Below are positions 21,838-33,899 of a DNA stretch of 64,000 bases, one piece after another. The translations under genes and the position numbers were made by a program. A model generated the notes under the pieces. The model saw nothing but the letters and a program-made list of their open reading frames with translations. It made no database searches and had not been told where the DNA came from. Location of the stretch: contig CM022952.1 of the NCBI GenBank assembly GCA_012931725.1, forward strand, positions 57,901,089-57,965,088. Reading direction: 5' to 3'. This stretch comes from Litsea cubeba. Taxonomy: Eukaryota > Streptophyta > Magnoliopsida > Laurales > Lauraceae. Each line of letters begins with the position of its first letter. Within the stretch, counting starts at the first letter, position 1.

Positions 21838-23141
21838 TGAACAACCAGGAGAACTCTCAGAATGCCAATGATAACCAGAACGAGAATGCAAACCTAAATG
21901 GCAATCAGGGCATTAACCCTAATCTTGTTGGGGGCCAAGCTGAGTTGCCAGAATATGCTCAACAGATGTTCACCTCATTCATGATGGCTTACAGTCAGGT
22001 ACAAGAGCAGATCGCAACCTTGGCAGCACGTCAGGGTGGGAGCAACAATGTGCACGCAGGCCATAGTGGAGAAGGAGGCGGAAATGTTCCTGGAAGTAGA
22101 GACAGAGAGAAAGACACCTTATACAAATGGTTCATCGAATTCTGACCCAAGTACTTTGATGAAACCACCAATCCGAGTCCTTGGGATGCTAACAAATGGG
22201 TGGAAAACATGGAAGGGATATTCGAAGTGATGAGGTACTCGGACCGACAGAAAGCAGTTCTGGCCGCCTTCAAATTTGAAGGAGATGCGAAAGAGTGGTG
22301 GAAAGCCTCTAAGAAAACCTTCAAAGGTCCAGAAAATGAAACCACTTGGACATTCTTTAAGAAGGAGTTCATTCTGAAATTTATCCCGGAGCATATCAAA
22401 GAACAAAAGAAGAGGGAATTCCAGACTTTGGTGCAAGGGAGTATGACCGTAGCAAAGTACTCCAACAGATTTACAGAGTTGTCTCACTTTGCAGAAGATT
22501 AGTGGCCACTGATGCGATGAAGCGGAACAAATTCATCGAGGGATTACGACCGGATATCAAGAAATATGTGAAATTAGGTGAACATGCTATCTTTGCAGCT
22601 GCTTTGAAAAAAGCCTTTGTATCCGAAGAAGCAACCACTGAAATGAATGGGACACTCTCGGCTATGATGACGGGAGCCAAGAGGGACTGTGAGAATAACC
22701 GTGAGCCACCAAAGAAGCAGAAACTTGATAAAAGAATAAAATGCCAGCGATGTGGAAAGAACCATAGCACAGAGGAATGCCATTGGTCTACGGGCGCATG
22801 TTTCCATTGTGGTTAGGTTGGCCATCTTATCAAAGATTGCCCAAAGAAACAGGATAAGGATAGGCGTCAGTAACGAGAACAACCACTAAGGTAGAATCAG
22901 CAGCAAAGGTACCAAGACAATCCCCGTTCGACTAATCAGCAGAATCCGCCGGCAAGGAATTAGTACAATGCTCCGAACCAGTAGAATCAGCTGAGGGGAC
23001 CGCCTAACCAGTCTCAAGGGCAGAATTTCAATTGTGGGCGACCCAATCATGGCGGACATCAGAGGGGACAGCAGCCCAATGCCAGGTTAAATGCTATTAC
23101 TCAGCAGGAAGCTCAGGCTGCAAATAATTGTATAGAGGGTA
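21838..23141 (+). pseudogene. Chromovirus gag, broken, cut by a CACTA transposon
   Basis: Starting at ATG 21838, a Gln/Asn-rich N-terminus is followed by the Retrotrans_gag core (WVENMEGIF, then EGDAKEWW, TWTFFKKEFILKFIPE, FQTLVQGSMTVAKY; about 22195-22490). A frameshift at about 22500 leads to RNKFIEGLRPDI. A CxxC...H...C region and a CCHC knuckle (CFHCG-stop-VGHLIKDC, about 22798-22842) follow. Stops at 22144 and within the knuckle (TAG for CAG), plus about four more Q-to-stop changes in the Gln/Asn-rich tail, kill it. The tail reaches IEGT, just before protease would start, and then CACTA begins at 23142. Pol is not in the window. Confidence 0.85.
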
Positions 23142-23251
23142 CACTACTAAAAATCTTGCTATTGGCGGAAGAAAACGCGGCGACCGCTGTGGGCGGTCGC
23201 AAAAATGGGCATTAGCGACCGCTGTGGGCGGTCGCAATAGCGGTCGCTAAT
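23142..23251. repeat. CACTA terminal and sub-terminal repeats
   Basis: After CACTACTAAAAATC come two copies of the 8-base palindromic pair GCGACCGC...GCGGTCGC (23180-23200 and 23215-23235), each with the spacer TGTGG, and a third arm at 23240-23247. In addition ATTAGCGACCGC (23211-23222) and GCGGTCGCTAAT (23240-23251) form a perfect 12-base inverted repeat. Repeats in this position are the binding sites of TNPA-type proteins in En/Spm. Confidence 0.75.
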
Positions 23252-25245
23252 GCCTAATATAAGACCCCCAAAGACCACTTCTTCTCCCCGCGTTTTCTTT
23301 TCCCCTCCCGCGCTCTGCACTTCCCAGTTTCCCCTGCTCCCGCGCTCTGTACTCCCGCCGCACCAGCGACGATTCCGCCGGAGCTCGCCTGCGCCGGAGC
23401 CGCCACCTATTCTTTCTCTCTTCCTCCCTCTCCGTCTAACTCTTCCTCTCTATTTCTCTCTCCGCCTCCCTCCCTCCCTCCCTCCCTCTGCACTGTGCCC
23501 TCCCGCGCGACGACGACGGCTACGCCTCCGAGACCGACAGCGAGGCGGCCTCCAGCGAGGATAACCGATCCGACGTGGGTTTGCCGCAACAGCTGGTAGA
23601 ACCCTCCGACGTAGGTTAGCCGATCTTCTGAATCTCATCGATTTGTTTTTTCATGGTTTATGATGCGGATATTTCTCTATTTTTCTTGTGTATTTGCTCT
23701 TTTGCCTCTTTTTCCTGGTTTGTATCTGAGAATGCTTCCGATCGGATCTGAGCCGTTTGATCGGACATGCATGTGAGATTCATGGCTTCATTTGATGTTG
23801 GAACTACAGAGGGAATCAAAGAGATTTTTTCTTTAATCAGATTATGGATGCAGGTAGGTTCACAATGGTTTTTTTTCCCCATTTGCGCTAGAGCATGGCT
23901 TTTCCACAATGAGTGATCAGAACTTAGATGTAGAAGGAGGCCATGGTGGATGGTCGAAAACATGGTCGCTAGAGAACTGTTTCTTGGAAAACACATGCAC
24001 TGCCTACCTAGGCTTTTTTCCTGTGAATACCAAATGCCTAAAATGCAAAATTTGCTTGCATATTTTGGGTTCTCTTGCTTTCTGGTGTTCTCCATTTCAT
24101 GAAAAAATTGTTTCCTTCTTGTTTTTGTTTTTTTGTTTTTTTGCTTTAATTTCCTTCCACCTTTGTCGCACCCATCATCTCATTCTAAGCCCTCTCCTGC
24201 GGAGATGTGGTTAGGGTCAGAGACATAAAACATAGAGAGAGAGAGAGAGAGAGAGAGAGAAGGAGAGGGAATAGCACGTTTGGGCTTCTCTTAGCTCGTT
24301 TTCAGTCTGAGAGATATAGATAGAAAGGTAAATCTATAGAAAGAGATTATTTTCATATGTATTCTCTTTCTTTCATTCATTAACTTCTTTTTCTTCTTCC
24401 ATTTGATTTTTTTCTTTCTTCTAGAATTTCATGTTGGAGGCTTATGTGAATGATGCCCATCTTTTGATTTCTTTAAACATTTCATCTGGGTATGATATCT
24501 TACCAAAAGAAATTGGATTTTTGCCTATTTTGAGCAGGAGGTGGATATCATTGATCTGTTAATGATATCATCTGAAAACCTTGTTTTGTGGTGTGAGACC
24601 TAGGTGCATTGAGTATTAGTTTCTTGTAAATTTGTAGCTTGATGTTGCCATGTATGATGGCTGGACCTTTGTCTTTGGCCCTAGATGATGATCATCTTAA
24701 ATCCCCTTGTGCTTGCCTGAAACCTATTAAAGTGCTCCTGCCATTTAACTGGTTTGACATGGAGAGAGAATTTAACAGTATACAATCAAGTATGCATGAC
24801 AATGGAAGGTTTTGTACCATTTCCATGAATGGTGAGTATGATGAAATACGGGTTAGGCTAATGTGGTGGTGCTCTTTTTTTTTTTAGTGGAAACACTAAT
24901 CCATGGTGAGAGCTTTCGATTCCTTGATTAACATGAGCTAAATCACATACTATCGAGAGAAAATTCTCCTTGATTAACATGCTTCCTGGTTGGAAATTTT
25001 CAAAATAATACTGAAGCCTATAATATCTTGAATTCCACTTTGGATATGGTTGAAAAGAGCATGTCATTTATATATATGCTTCTTTGGATAATAACTCTTT
25101 GTCTTAGTATGAAGGGATTTGACTTAGGCTTGGGCTTATGCTTAGGCTTGGAGTTAATTTAAGATTTATTGGGCCTGATTTGGCTTGATTCAGTTCCCTT
25201 CTGGGATGAGTTGGGCTTCTTTAGGGCTGAGTTGACCCAATGTTT

Positions 25246-25507
25246 TATTGGATTAAGTTGATCTACTAATGGAGTAGGTTGGACTTGATGGGCCTCCATC
25301 TTATCATGGAAGTTTTAACTGCCAAGTGGCGGTTATTGTCCTAATATCCGATGTTCGAGCATTCTAGAATTTCATGTATTGGATTAAGTTGATCTACTAA
25401 AGGAGTAGGTTGGACTTGATGGGCCTCCATCTTATCATGGAAGTTTTAACTGCCAAGTGGCGGTTATTGTCCTAATATCCGATGTTCGAGCATTCTAGAA
25501 TTTCATG
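25246..25507. repeat. 131-bp tandem duplication, nearly identical
   Basis: The block starting tattggattaagttgatc is repeated with a period of 131 bases (25246-25376 and 25377-25507). I see a single difference (ctaatggag versus ctaaaggag). The near identity marks a recent event, or an assembly artefact. Confidence 0.9.
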
Positions 25508-27189
25508 TTGGAGGTTTTTAGCATTTCTTGGTCTAGATATTTCCAGCAAGTTTGAGGTTATGTATTATTTGTTGCCCATTTGAAATGTGGGTTTTGGGGT
25601 AATTGGTTTTAGTGGATATGTACTTGATTTGCTTGCTCCAAAGCTACAAATTTTTTTTCTACTTTTGAATTTGGATCCAATTAACTAAATTGGTATTAGA
25701 AGAGCGATAGGTTTGGGTAATTTGTCATTGAGAATTTAGGGATTTTCATATGCTCATCTACTGGTCTATTAGAATAATTCATTTAGGCATGTTGCATAAA
25801 CACTATGCTCTTGTTGGTCATGAATGCATGGATCTTGACAAACCTGGCATGGGCGGCATTCTATATTTTTAACATGATTAGACTTAGTTCATGAAGGCAT
25901 CCACTATATAAAAACATGTATGCATAAATAGAAGTACATTCATTCGATGTTAAAAGGGGTATATATATTATAGTGAAAGACAATTTCGATAAGTAAATAA
26001 CATGAGCGAGTTACCAAGCAGCACAAGTTGACACCAGATTAGAGTGAGGCTTCATTGATGATTACGGATGATGAAACATGCAACTGTCAGTAGATGAAAA
26101 TTCATGATTCATTGTTTATCTAATGAATACCTTGATTTCTGATGTTGTACTATTTTCCTTTTATTAGTTGGATTTAAATTTAACTAGAAGATGAAAACAA
26201 TTATAAACCTAATTTTTAGATATAAATATGCACAGAGTTTGAGTGCCTACACAAATAATCTCTTCCCAATCCAGGTGAGAACCCCACACCCCATAAAAAA
26301 AACAAAAAACCTAAATTGAATATAAAAAATAAAAAATTCAGATATAACACAGTGATCACGATGGAAAAGATCACATAGATCGAGGAATAATCTCTACATT
26401 GAATCAACCACTAGCCAAAGAAACAGATGAAAAGAAATTGAGAGATGGAAGACACAGAGAAAAAAACGAGCAGAAGTGAAATGATAGTGTGTGTGTGTAT
26501 TAGAAGGAAAAACATCTGTCTTAATAGAAAATCCCCACAAGAAAGAACATACCAAGAAACTATATACAGAAAGAGAGAGTAATAAACCAACTGTATTTCA
26601 GAAAAGAAATTGTTTCTTGTTAAAGGAAACCAAAAAGGTCCCATTTTAATCACTAGCCAAAGATCCATCCAGACTATAAAAAGTTGTACAAATGTCATGA
26701 CCCATATCCAATAAAATGAGAAGAAGAAAACAAATCACATTTAGGATAAATCACTCACAAGAGAATGAAGAAGATTGAGAAGAAACAACTCATAAATTGG
26801 AGAAATCACCCACAACACAAAGCGTTAATGATGTTGGAAACAGGCAAATTAAAAAAATCCATTCATTTCAGCCAAATCCCTACCCACTTACCCAAAAGGA
26901 TAAATGAAGAAATCAAAATCAGCATGCAAATAAGTGACTCAAACAGTAAATAATGAGTAAAGAGCAAGAAAAGGCAAAGAGAACCCATCATCACAAATGA
27001 CCCTATTTCTCACATACATTGACCCCAAAAAAAGAAATAAAAATCAAATCTTTCTTCTCCTATAATAACAAAGAAGAAGGAGGAAAGCAACCAAAAAAAA
27101 AAAAGAAAAGGACATACTGATGATGCCAAAAATAGGTTTTCGGACACCACCGGTCGAGTAATAAATGCTAGGTGAGTAAATGAGAGAGA

Positions 27190-27245
27190 GAGAGGGAACT
27201 TATAGTGGTTCGGGTCTGTATGACCTACGTCCACGTTCTCCACAA
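27190..27245 (-). mobile_element. Copia-type LTR fragment (conserved motif, minus orientation)
   Basis: On the minus strand the stretch reads GTGGACGTAGGTCATACAG followed by ACCCGAACCACTATAA. The LTR at 59247-61098 contains the same pattern (GTGGATGTAGG...GAACCACTATAAATC, about 60891-60924). The shared motif identifies an LTR fragment of that type, but its ends are not visible. Confidence 0.5.
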
Positions 27246-28509
27246 ATATTACCAAAAAAAAAAAAAAAAAAAATACAATCTTTCATCTCTTACTCACTAC
27301 CTTTCATGGTCACAACCACATAAATCACTCCCCCGTAAAAAATCCAATAAAAACCCAATCTTTCATCTCTTATTCATTACCTTTCATTAAGATAACAGAC
27401 AACAAGAAAGAAAGCGACCAACACAGAGCAAAACGTGAAAAGAGAAAGCATACCTATTGGAAAGAAAGAAATTCCCTTGTACACTGTAATGGGTCCTTTT
27501 CTTTTTCTTTTTTTTTTTTTTCTTTTTGTGGATCTGCATGAGATATATCTGCCTGATTATAAGGGGGGTGTTTAGAGAGAGGTGGGGAAAGGCAGCTACA
27601 CCAACCCACAGCTGCACTACAACCAACAACAACAACGAACAACAAATGCCAACAGAAAGTACAACAAGAAGTAAAATAAAGATGCTGGAAAATGATTTTT
27701 CCCGTGTGATTAAAGCCAATCGATGGACTGATTTTCATGGTCGATAGGTCATGGATGACTCTGTTGATGCATACTTTTTTTCCCCCTTTACTGCACTGGT
27801 AATATAGTCTGTGTGTCTTGTGTGAAAGAAATGCTTGGTTGTTTTACCAATTTTCTTTCCAAAGAGAAATTGACATACTGTCTTTTTTCCTGGATGAATA
27901 TTGTGTTAGTTTACATATATATGTGGTCTACACCATTCTTTTTTCTTCTTCTTCTTTTATGATGTTAGCAATGAAATTGGAAACTTTTATTCATTTGCAT
28001 GCATTAGTGAAACATAGACCCGTTCGAGAATTATGTACGACATCTGTTCGGTAATCCTTGATGCGATAGATTGGGTCTTAGACTTGATTCGTTCTTCTTG
28101 TGATGTACCTTCGAAATTTATCGTAGGCGATTCTTGAATTGTCCAGTTCGGATAGTTTGGGAATGCAATTATCCATCTTATACTCAATAGCTCATGCAAG
28201 TCCGATGTTAGATAGAGTTTCGGTTGATGTCCCATTGTTCTTTGGGTACATACATAGGTACGACTGGTGTTGTATCTGTGTCGTGTACCTGGAGAACCAT
28301 GTGGATATGCTGCCAAAATTTTGTCTGACTAGGGGACGAAGCATTCGAGTTGCTGAGTACAAGTCGGATCTTGCATTCTCGAATGGGATAGGACCATCCA
28401 CCCTGTAGTAAGGAGTTTGCAGTTTATGGATAGGTGATTTGTATGATGCACGGTACCTTTAGCTAATTGTGCTTGCTCATTTTAGATTTTCTCAGAAATA
28501 GTTACCGAG

Positions 28510-28899
28510 ATGGACAAGAGTTTGATTGATTTACCGAATAGGACGTCTAGGGAATGCATGGAAGGGATTAACCAGTTCATGGAATTTACCAATGGGTTTG
28601 ACAATGAGTTCATCAGTTCTCCATGTAGAAAATGTGCGAATCGGTATTATTACAAAAGAGAGTTTGTCCAAGAGCATCTGATTCTGAACGGATTCTTGAA
28701 GCAGTACAAGAAATGGATAAGACATGGAGAATAGTATGTTTCCTGTTGCATAGAGGAAATAGATGAAATTCATGTGGATGATATGCCAGAGACTGATCCG
28801 ATGATCGTGATGCTAAATGATATCGCGTGCTGGATGGCACCCGAATACACAAGCTGTGAGACTGAGGGGGCGAGTGGGAGTAATCCTCACTCTGGTGCC
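28510..28899 (+). pseudogene. CACTA TNP2-type transposase, N-terminal part
   Basis: From ATG 28510 the first ~75 residues match the transposase-associated domain at the N-terminus of TNP2 proteins, with a Cys/His-type cluster (CRKCANRYY) and the typical KQYKKWIRHGE ending. A TAG at 28732-28734 follows; the frame then continues as an acidic linker (IEEIDEIHVDD) until the retrotransposon begins at 28900. The 5-base duplication GTGCC (28895-28899) is the last transposon sequence. The gene resumes at 49090. Confidence 0.85.
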
Positions 28900-31466
28900 T
28901 GTTGACACCAAAAATGTCACTTTGTCTCTTCAAGATCCAAAAAGCTACATGAAGTCGCAACCTGCCATAAATAGGCAATGCTGCTTCCAAAAAATTAAAT
29001 CTTGTCAGAATCAAACAAAAACTGCAAGATCCTTCAAGACAACCAAAAGAGGAGACACAAGAAGTTTCGAGCCATTTCAAAATCATTTGGCCTAACTTCG
29101 CTTCTCCGGCAGCTGAAAAGGAGCTCTCGACGGCGAAAACATCGGAGACACCAAATCTTCGATTAGAGCCGATAGATGGTCTCAAAATACATCCAAAAGG
29201 CTCCATGCCAAGTTCCGAGTCAAACCGACAACGTTTGACCCTACATCAACCCTCGAATAGCTAAATCAAGCCTCTCGGCGACAAGAACCACCGAGGCCAT
29301 CACTCATCAGATAGAGCACATGGACGGCTTCAAAATGCTTACAAAGGGCTACACGTCAAATTTCAGGTCATTTCGACAACATTTGACCATACTTTGACGC
29401 TCGGAAGCCAAATCAGGCCTCTCGGCGGCGAAGCTCCCCAGGACCATGGTTTCCAAGACAGAGCCTATGGATCATCTTAAAATGACTCCAATAGGTTCCC
29501 TGTCAAATTTCAAGTCAACCGGACATCGGTTAACCGCACATCAAGCCGCGACATCTTCATCGCGATAAAAGCAAGTCTACTGGTGATAGGACCCCAAACG
29601 GCTTCAAAACTCAAACAAAAGCCTATGGTTGGTCTTATTTATTGTTCAGGAGGCTTCACCTCAAATTTCAGGTCATTCCGACATCGTTTGACCCAGTTTC
29701 AGCTTCTGACGGAAAATCGGCAGCTCTGCGCGACAAAGTCTTCGGCTTTCTCAGAAAATTGGAAACTTTGCAAAATAAAATATAAGGATTCTCATCAGGT
29801 TTTCTACAGGGAAATCAGGCCAATAAATGGTCAAAATGTCAAGGAAAAATACAGAAGAAAAAAGAATAAAAAAAACAGCAAAAACGAACACAAAACGGAA
29901 CAAAAGGAGGGAAAATCCCTCCAGGGTCGCAGGCCCCTGTGACCCTGGAGCCCGGGATCGCCGGGAGGGCCCCGGAAACCCCGTTTTTCGCCCTTTTTTT
30001 TGCGATTCGAAGCGTCCGGCCTCTGGTATTTTCCAAAATTCATACTTTTGAGACACCAAATCCTCTGACCGGCATCAAAATCACGGGTCAATCATCAAGA
30101 GTATCAAAATCAACATTGATCGCCAACCGGTCAACCAAACAAAGTGTGCTTTCTACCCGACCGATCGAGAAATCGACATGACAGATGGCACCGACCCGCT
30201 ATTGGCAACCAATACCTGAAGTTACATGGTCATCTGATGCCGATCTACATGAAGATCCATCATTGATCATCGCCAGAAGAATTCCAAAAGACGCGGCACG
30301 GCCCGCGACTCTTCAACTGCTCGGCGATCACTTAATGTGATTAATTGACTAGCTTTATTACAGTCATTAATCCATTTCTTTGGACGGCCCAATTAGAAGC
30401 AAGCATTCGGGAGTTACAAGTCAAGAGATTCATTTAACTCATGAAACTCCTCCCATCATGGCGATTAAAGGCGATTAAAAGCCCTCAATCTCCTCCGGCC
30501 AATCAGAAGCCAAGAAAAAGGAGTTACAAAATAAAGAATTCAATCTTGTAACTCCTCCCTTTATGTAGCTTTAGGACAATTAAGGCTCATAAATCCTCCT
30601 AAATGGCTACCTAAAAGCCAATAAATAGGAGAGCATTCCAAAGAATTCCAGATCGGAAAAATCACAGAGATCGGAAAAAAGAAGACAGATCCCAGATCAG
30701 AAAAAAGCACAGAAATCCAGAGAAAGAAAAGAGTGAAAACTCTGCGGAAGTTCTATACCGACCACCGCTACAAGGTGACAAAAGTCCCTTGGGGGGTACC
30801 CCCCCAAGGTCCTTGCCTTCTCCTTCTACCTCTAATGGCTTAGACGTGGCTTTTCAGCCTGTCTACTTGGTTTTTTATTGGACATAGGACCTCCTTTTGG
30901 TCTTTGTCCTCTAAAAACCTGAGGTTATAGCCAAGCCAAACGAAACAATAGCATCCTCTGTTCTTATCTGCATGGATGATGGCGAAGTCTACATATGGCT
31001 TGCGACTGTCAATCTGAACGGGTCCCCCACAATCTCCTGAGAAGTTAGATCCTCCTTTTCTTGCTTTTCATTGTAGTTTGTATTTTTTTAAAAAGAGACA
31101 AAAAATACAACTCTTGTCTTTCATTATTGATAAGGATTGTAAATCGGCTATAAACGCCAAAAATCGGCTATAAACGCCAAAATCGGCTATAAATGCCAAA
31201 AAATCGCCGTTCACGGCAAATCAAGAAAATGTCTTTTTTTCTTAAATAATGTGCAATGGAAAACTTGAAAGAAGTTGATTTCTTTTTTACTTGCGAAGGT
31301 TGATCTCCGGATCACCACTTGAAATTCCAAGTAAAATAAAAAATCTGGCACACCCACACAAAAGAAATGTTAATGCAGGCCTCTGCCCCCCGGTTACGAA
31401 AGGCTCGGGCCGGACTCCCACGTCCGCCGACCTCGGTAGAACCGAGTAGAATGCGCTGGTCCATCA
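28900..31466 (+). repeat. 5' LTR of the Tat/Ogre-like element
   Basis: Starts TGTTGACACC and ends ...GGTCCATCA, followed at 31469 by the primer-binding site. The position equivalent to the promoter reads CCAATAAATAGG (30618-30629), where the 3' LTR has CTATAAATAG, so the TATA box is damaged in this copy. Near the end (31141-31200) are three GGCTATAAACGCC-type units; the 3' LTR has four, which explains most of the length difference. Confidence 0.92.
31141..31200. repeat. GGCTATAAAYGCC minisatellite, three units
   Basis: Three ~19-base units of atcGGCTATAAAcGCCaaaa. Each has GGC/GCC arms around TATAAA and so looks like a short hairpin and a TATA-like box. The same unit recurs four times at 48741-48820 in the 3' LTR and in decayed form at 42575-42780. 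Confidence 0.9.
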
Positions 31467-31468
31467 AG

Positions 31469-31488
31469 CTGGCACACCCGGTGGGACC
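31469..31488 (+). other. Primer-binding site candidate
   Basis: CTGGCACACCCGGTGGGACC starts two bases after the LTR end at 31466. TGGCRCNCCCGGTGGGACC-type sites occur in Tat/Ogre-group elements. I did not assign the tRNA. Confidence 0.6.
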
Positions 31489-32705
31489 TGTTCATTTGGG
31501 AACACGATGCTAGAAATGAAATATTTGCATATCATATCTATTGCTCTATGCTTATACTTCTTTTCTTGATTCCTTGGCTACTTTCTAATTGGTGGCCTAT
31601 GTTGGACTCCGCATCTAAAAAAAATGAGATGAGAAGCCTGTTCGACTAAGGTTTTGGACCATCGTTTCTCTTCGATGAGTTCATTAAAGATCTAAAAATA
31701 TATATATATATATAAACAAAAAAAAAGACATAGACCACTAAGGTTAAACCAACTGCGTTCTTTGATCATGGTTGATTCAAGAAAAGCCTTGTCCAGAGTG
31801 TGGAGACAGCTTGACTGTTCTAGGCAAGGGTCCTCCAAACGGGTTCATTAAGTAATCCTACCCTTACCTAGGGGCATATCTATCAATCGAGAGTTCATAA
31901 GACCGGGTTATGAGGCCTATGTGTACTCTCTCGTCTTTTAAATAAATTTTTTTTCAAAAATAAAATTTTTAAAAATAAAAATTATAAAATAAAAAAATTT
32001 AAAATAAAAAATAAAAAATAAAATTTTTTTTAAAAAAATCTTAAATAAATAAATAAATTAAAAAAAAGATTTTTCTTTAAAAAAAATCTTGAAAAAAAGA
32101 AATCTTCTAAAAAAAAAGCTTCCGCCATTTTGGGTTTAGATTGGAGAAATCTTGGCTTTCTCCTTTCTGAGCACTGGCGCTTGCGGAAATCGCTGAGTCC
32201 GTGTTCAGATTGGAGTACCTTTTGCTCTCTTTGATGAACCCGATATTGGCCTTTAAAAAAAAACTCGTCATTTTTGGATTCAGATCCGAGAAATTATGGT
32301 TCATTTCCTTCTAAATACTGGCGCTCGCGGAAATCGCTGAGACCGTATTTGGATCGGAATACCATCTGCTCTCTTTGATGAATCCAGTCTTGATCTTTCA
32401 AAACAGGGAATCTCATCTCATGGATGCGGTCTCAAAACATTTGTGCCTAACGGTACTAGTACGCCCTTTCAGGGTCTACTGTATTCGCGACCGGCACATT
32501 TGTAACTCCAACTTTATATTCTTCTTACCTCGAGCAAGCTCTGCTTCTGATAAGTCGAATTTAAGTTCACAATTGCTTCTAGCAGTCAATGGGACGCATT
32601 CTAGGCTTCCATACCTGCGATCAGAACAATTATACCCTCTATGGCTTTCTGCTTTCTTCATATTGCTTGGGTCATCTCCCTCGAGCAATTTGAAAAGACA
32701 AAATC
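31489..32705 (+). other. Long untranslated leader with a direct repeat
   Basis: No gene is seen. 31930-32110 is almost pure A/T. A ~135-base segment is directly repeated with a period of about 143 bases (about 32124-32255 and 32267-32400); the copies share ctggcgct-gcggaaatcg, ctgag-ccgt and tgctctctttgatgaa. A long leader before gag is usual for Ogre-type elements. Confidence 0.6.
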
Positions 32706-33899
32706 ATGGAACTTCCCATTTATGATCATTATATTCTTGTAATTACTAATGGATGGGGTTTTGTTTCAGAAACTTTTCGAAAACTAACAATGGCAGTTTC
32801 ACTAACCATTACCTTCGACGAGAACAAGCACCAACTTATGCTTCAACAGAAGCAAACCACGCACACATACAAGCGCCCCATCAGCTGCCGAAGCGTCAAT
32901 TCCCTCGGCAACTCTCTGAACTCCGGGTCGACCTCGACTCCCCGAACTATCGTCTTTGGGACGCTAGGACCATTCCCACTTCCCGAGGAACAAACTGCTC
33001 CTTCTAAGAAGCAAAAACTCGCCTTTCAACGTGTCACTACCGTGACACCAAAGGCGAGCACCAGAAGGCCCGAAGCTCGTGGCAGCCCCACGAAACCTCA
33101 ACCAGCAAACGACAAGGTCTATCCCAAGACTTGGTCCCTAAGACTTTCACCAAAACAAAGAAGGTCCCAAACATCCACCAAGCCAGCATTCCTGGCCCCA
33201 CTCAAGGAGAACCAGATCTACCCTCTTGCCTACATGAAAGAGGAGAGACCCATCTCCAATTTGACTCTCAAGTCAACCCAGCATGAGCCGGCTTGTTCCT
33301 ACAAGCCCAAAATCAAGTCATGCATCACAAGGCCTCTGCAAGCACCTGCTAAGGCCTACAAACTTGTAGTTCGACCCTTCATCTCTACAAGGGCCGAACT
33401 CCAAAAATTCAAAGCTTTGCTGCAATAGGCGAAGGACAGAGTTCGCATCCTGTCCTTGCCCAGCTACAAAGAAGACAGGCTCGGCTGCTGCGCCCGAGGG
33501 AGCACATCCTTCATCGTCAAAGCCCAGCCAGAGCTGACCGAAGCTCAAGTTGCTCGTCGTATGCGCCGCACGTCGTATCGTCAAAAGAGACTAGAGAAGC
33601 AAAGGACCCAGCCTCCTACACTTCAAGTCTCTCCCAAATGGGTCGAAAAAGATAGACCCAACCAAGTTGCTGCTGTCCATATGGTTGGAAAAACCAGAAG
33701 ACGCCAAAAGTCAGCAACAAAAATCCATGTCCGACGTCCGATGACCCGCAGCGTCTCCAGGACAAGAAGACACTCAGAAGAATCCCCTGCTCCTTTAAGC
33801 AAAGGACGGCAGAGTGATCCTTCCTCAAGCTCTTCTTCAAAAAGAATGAGCCCCAGCTCAGTCACCAGGACAGTTTCTTCATTGAATATCGAGGGATGA
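32706..33899 (+). pseudogene. Gag N-terminal region or extra 5' ORF, Lys/Pro/Ser-rich
   Basis: Two ORFs in one frame (32706-33428 and 33456-33899) are separated by a TAG at 33426-33428 that would be CAG in an intact copy. The start could be ATG 32706 or ATG 32790 (MAVSLTITFDENKHQL); the latter looks better. The protein is basic and rich in Lys, Pro, Ser and Thr, with no domain I recognise. Ogre elements carry an extra ORF before gag, so this may be its counterpart, or simply the N-terminal extension of gag. Near 33780-33850 coding appears to shift to the frame used by the gag core. Confidence 0.5.

Larger units (their letters stand above)
23252..28509. other. CACTA left arm: long non-coding stretch, possible captured host sequence
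   Basis: This 5.2-kb stretch before the transposase gene has no transposon gene. 23280-23500 is a CT-rich leader-like run. About 23508-23610 reads as an acidic peptide (GYASETDSEAASSED, then RSDVG, then a GTAGGT donor-like site), which resembles a host first exon, though no upstream ATG is in frame. A GA microsatellite lies at 24234-24262. 24300-27100 and 27250-28060 hold nothing I can name. 28060-28509 is probably the 5' leader of TNP2. Confidence 0.45.

Noticed and set aside
28613..29206. 197-codon minus ORF over the CACTA/LTR border
   Set aside because: It crosses a transposon insertion junction; the LTR copy at 46420-46804 gives only pieces of it.
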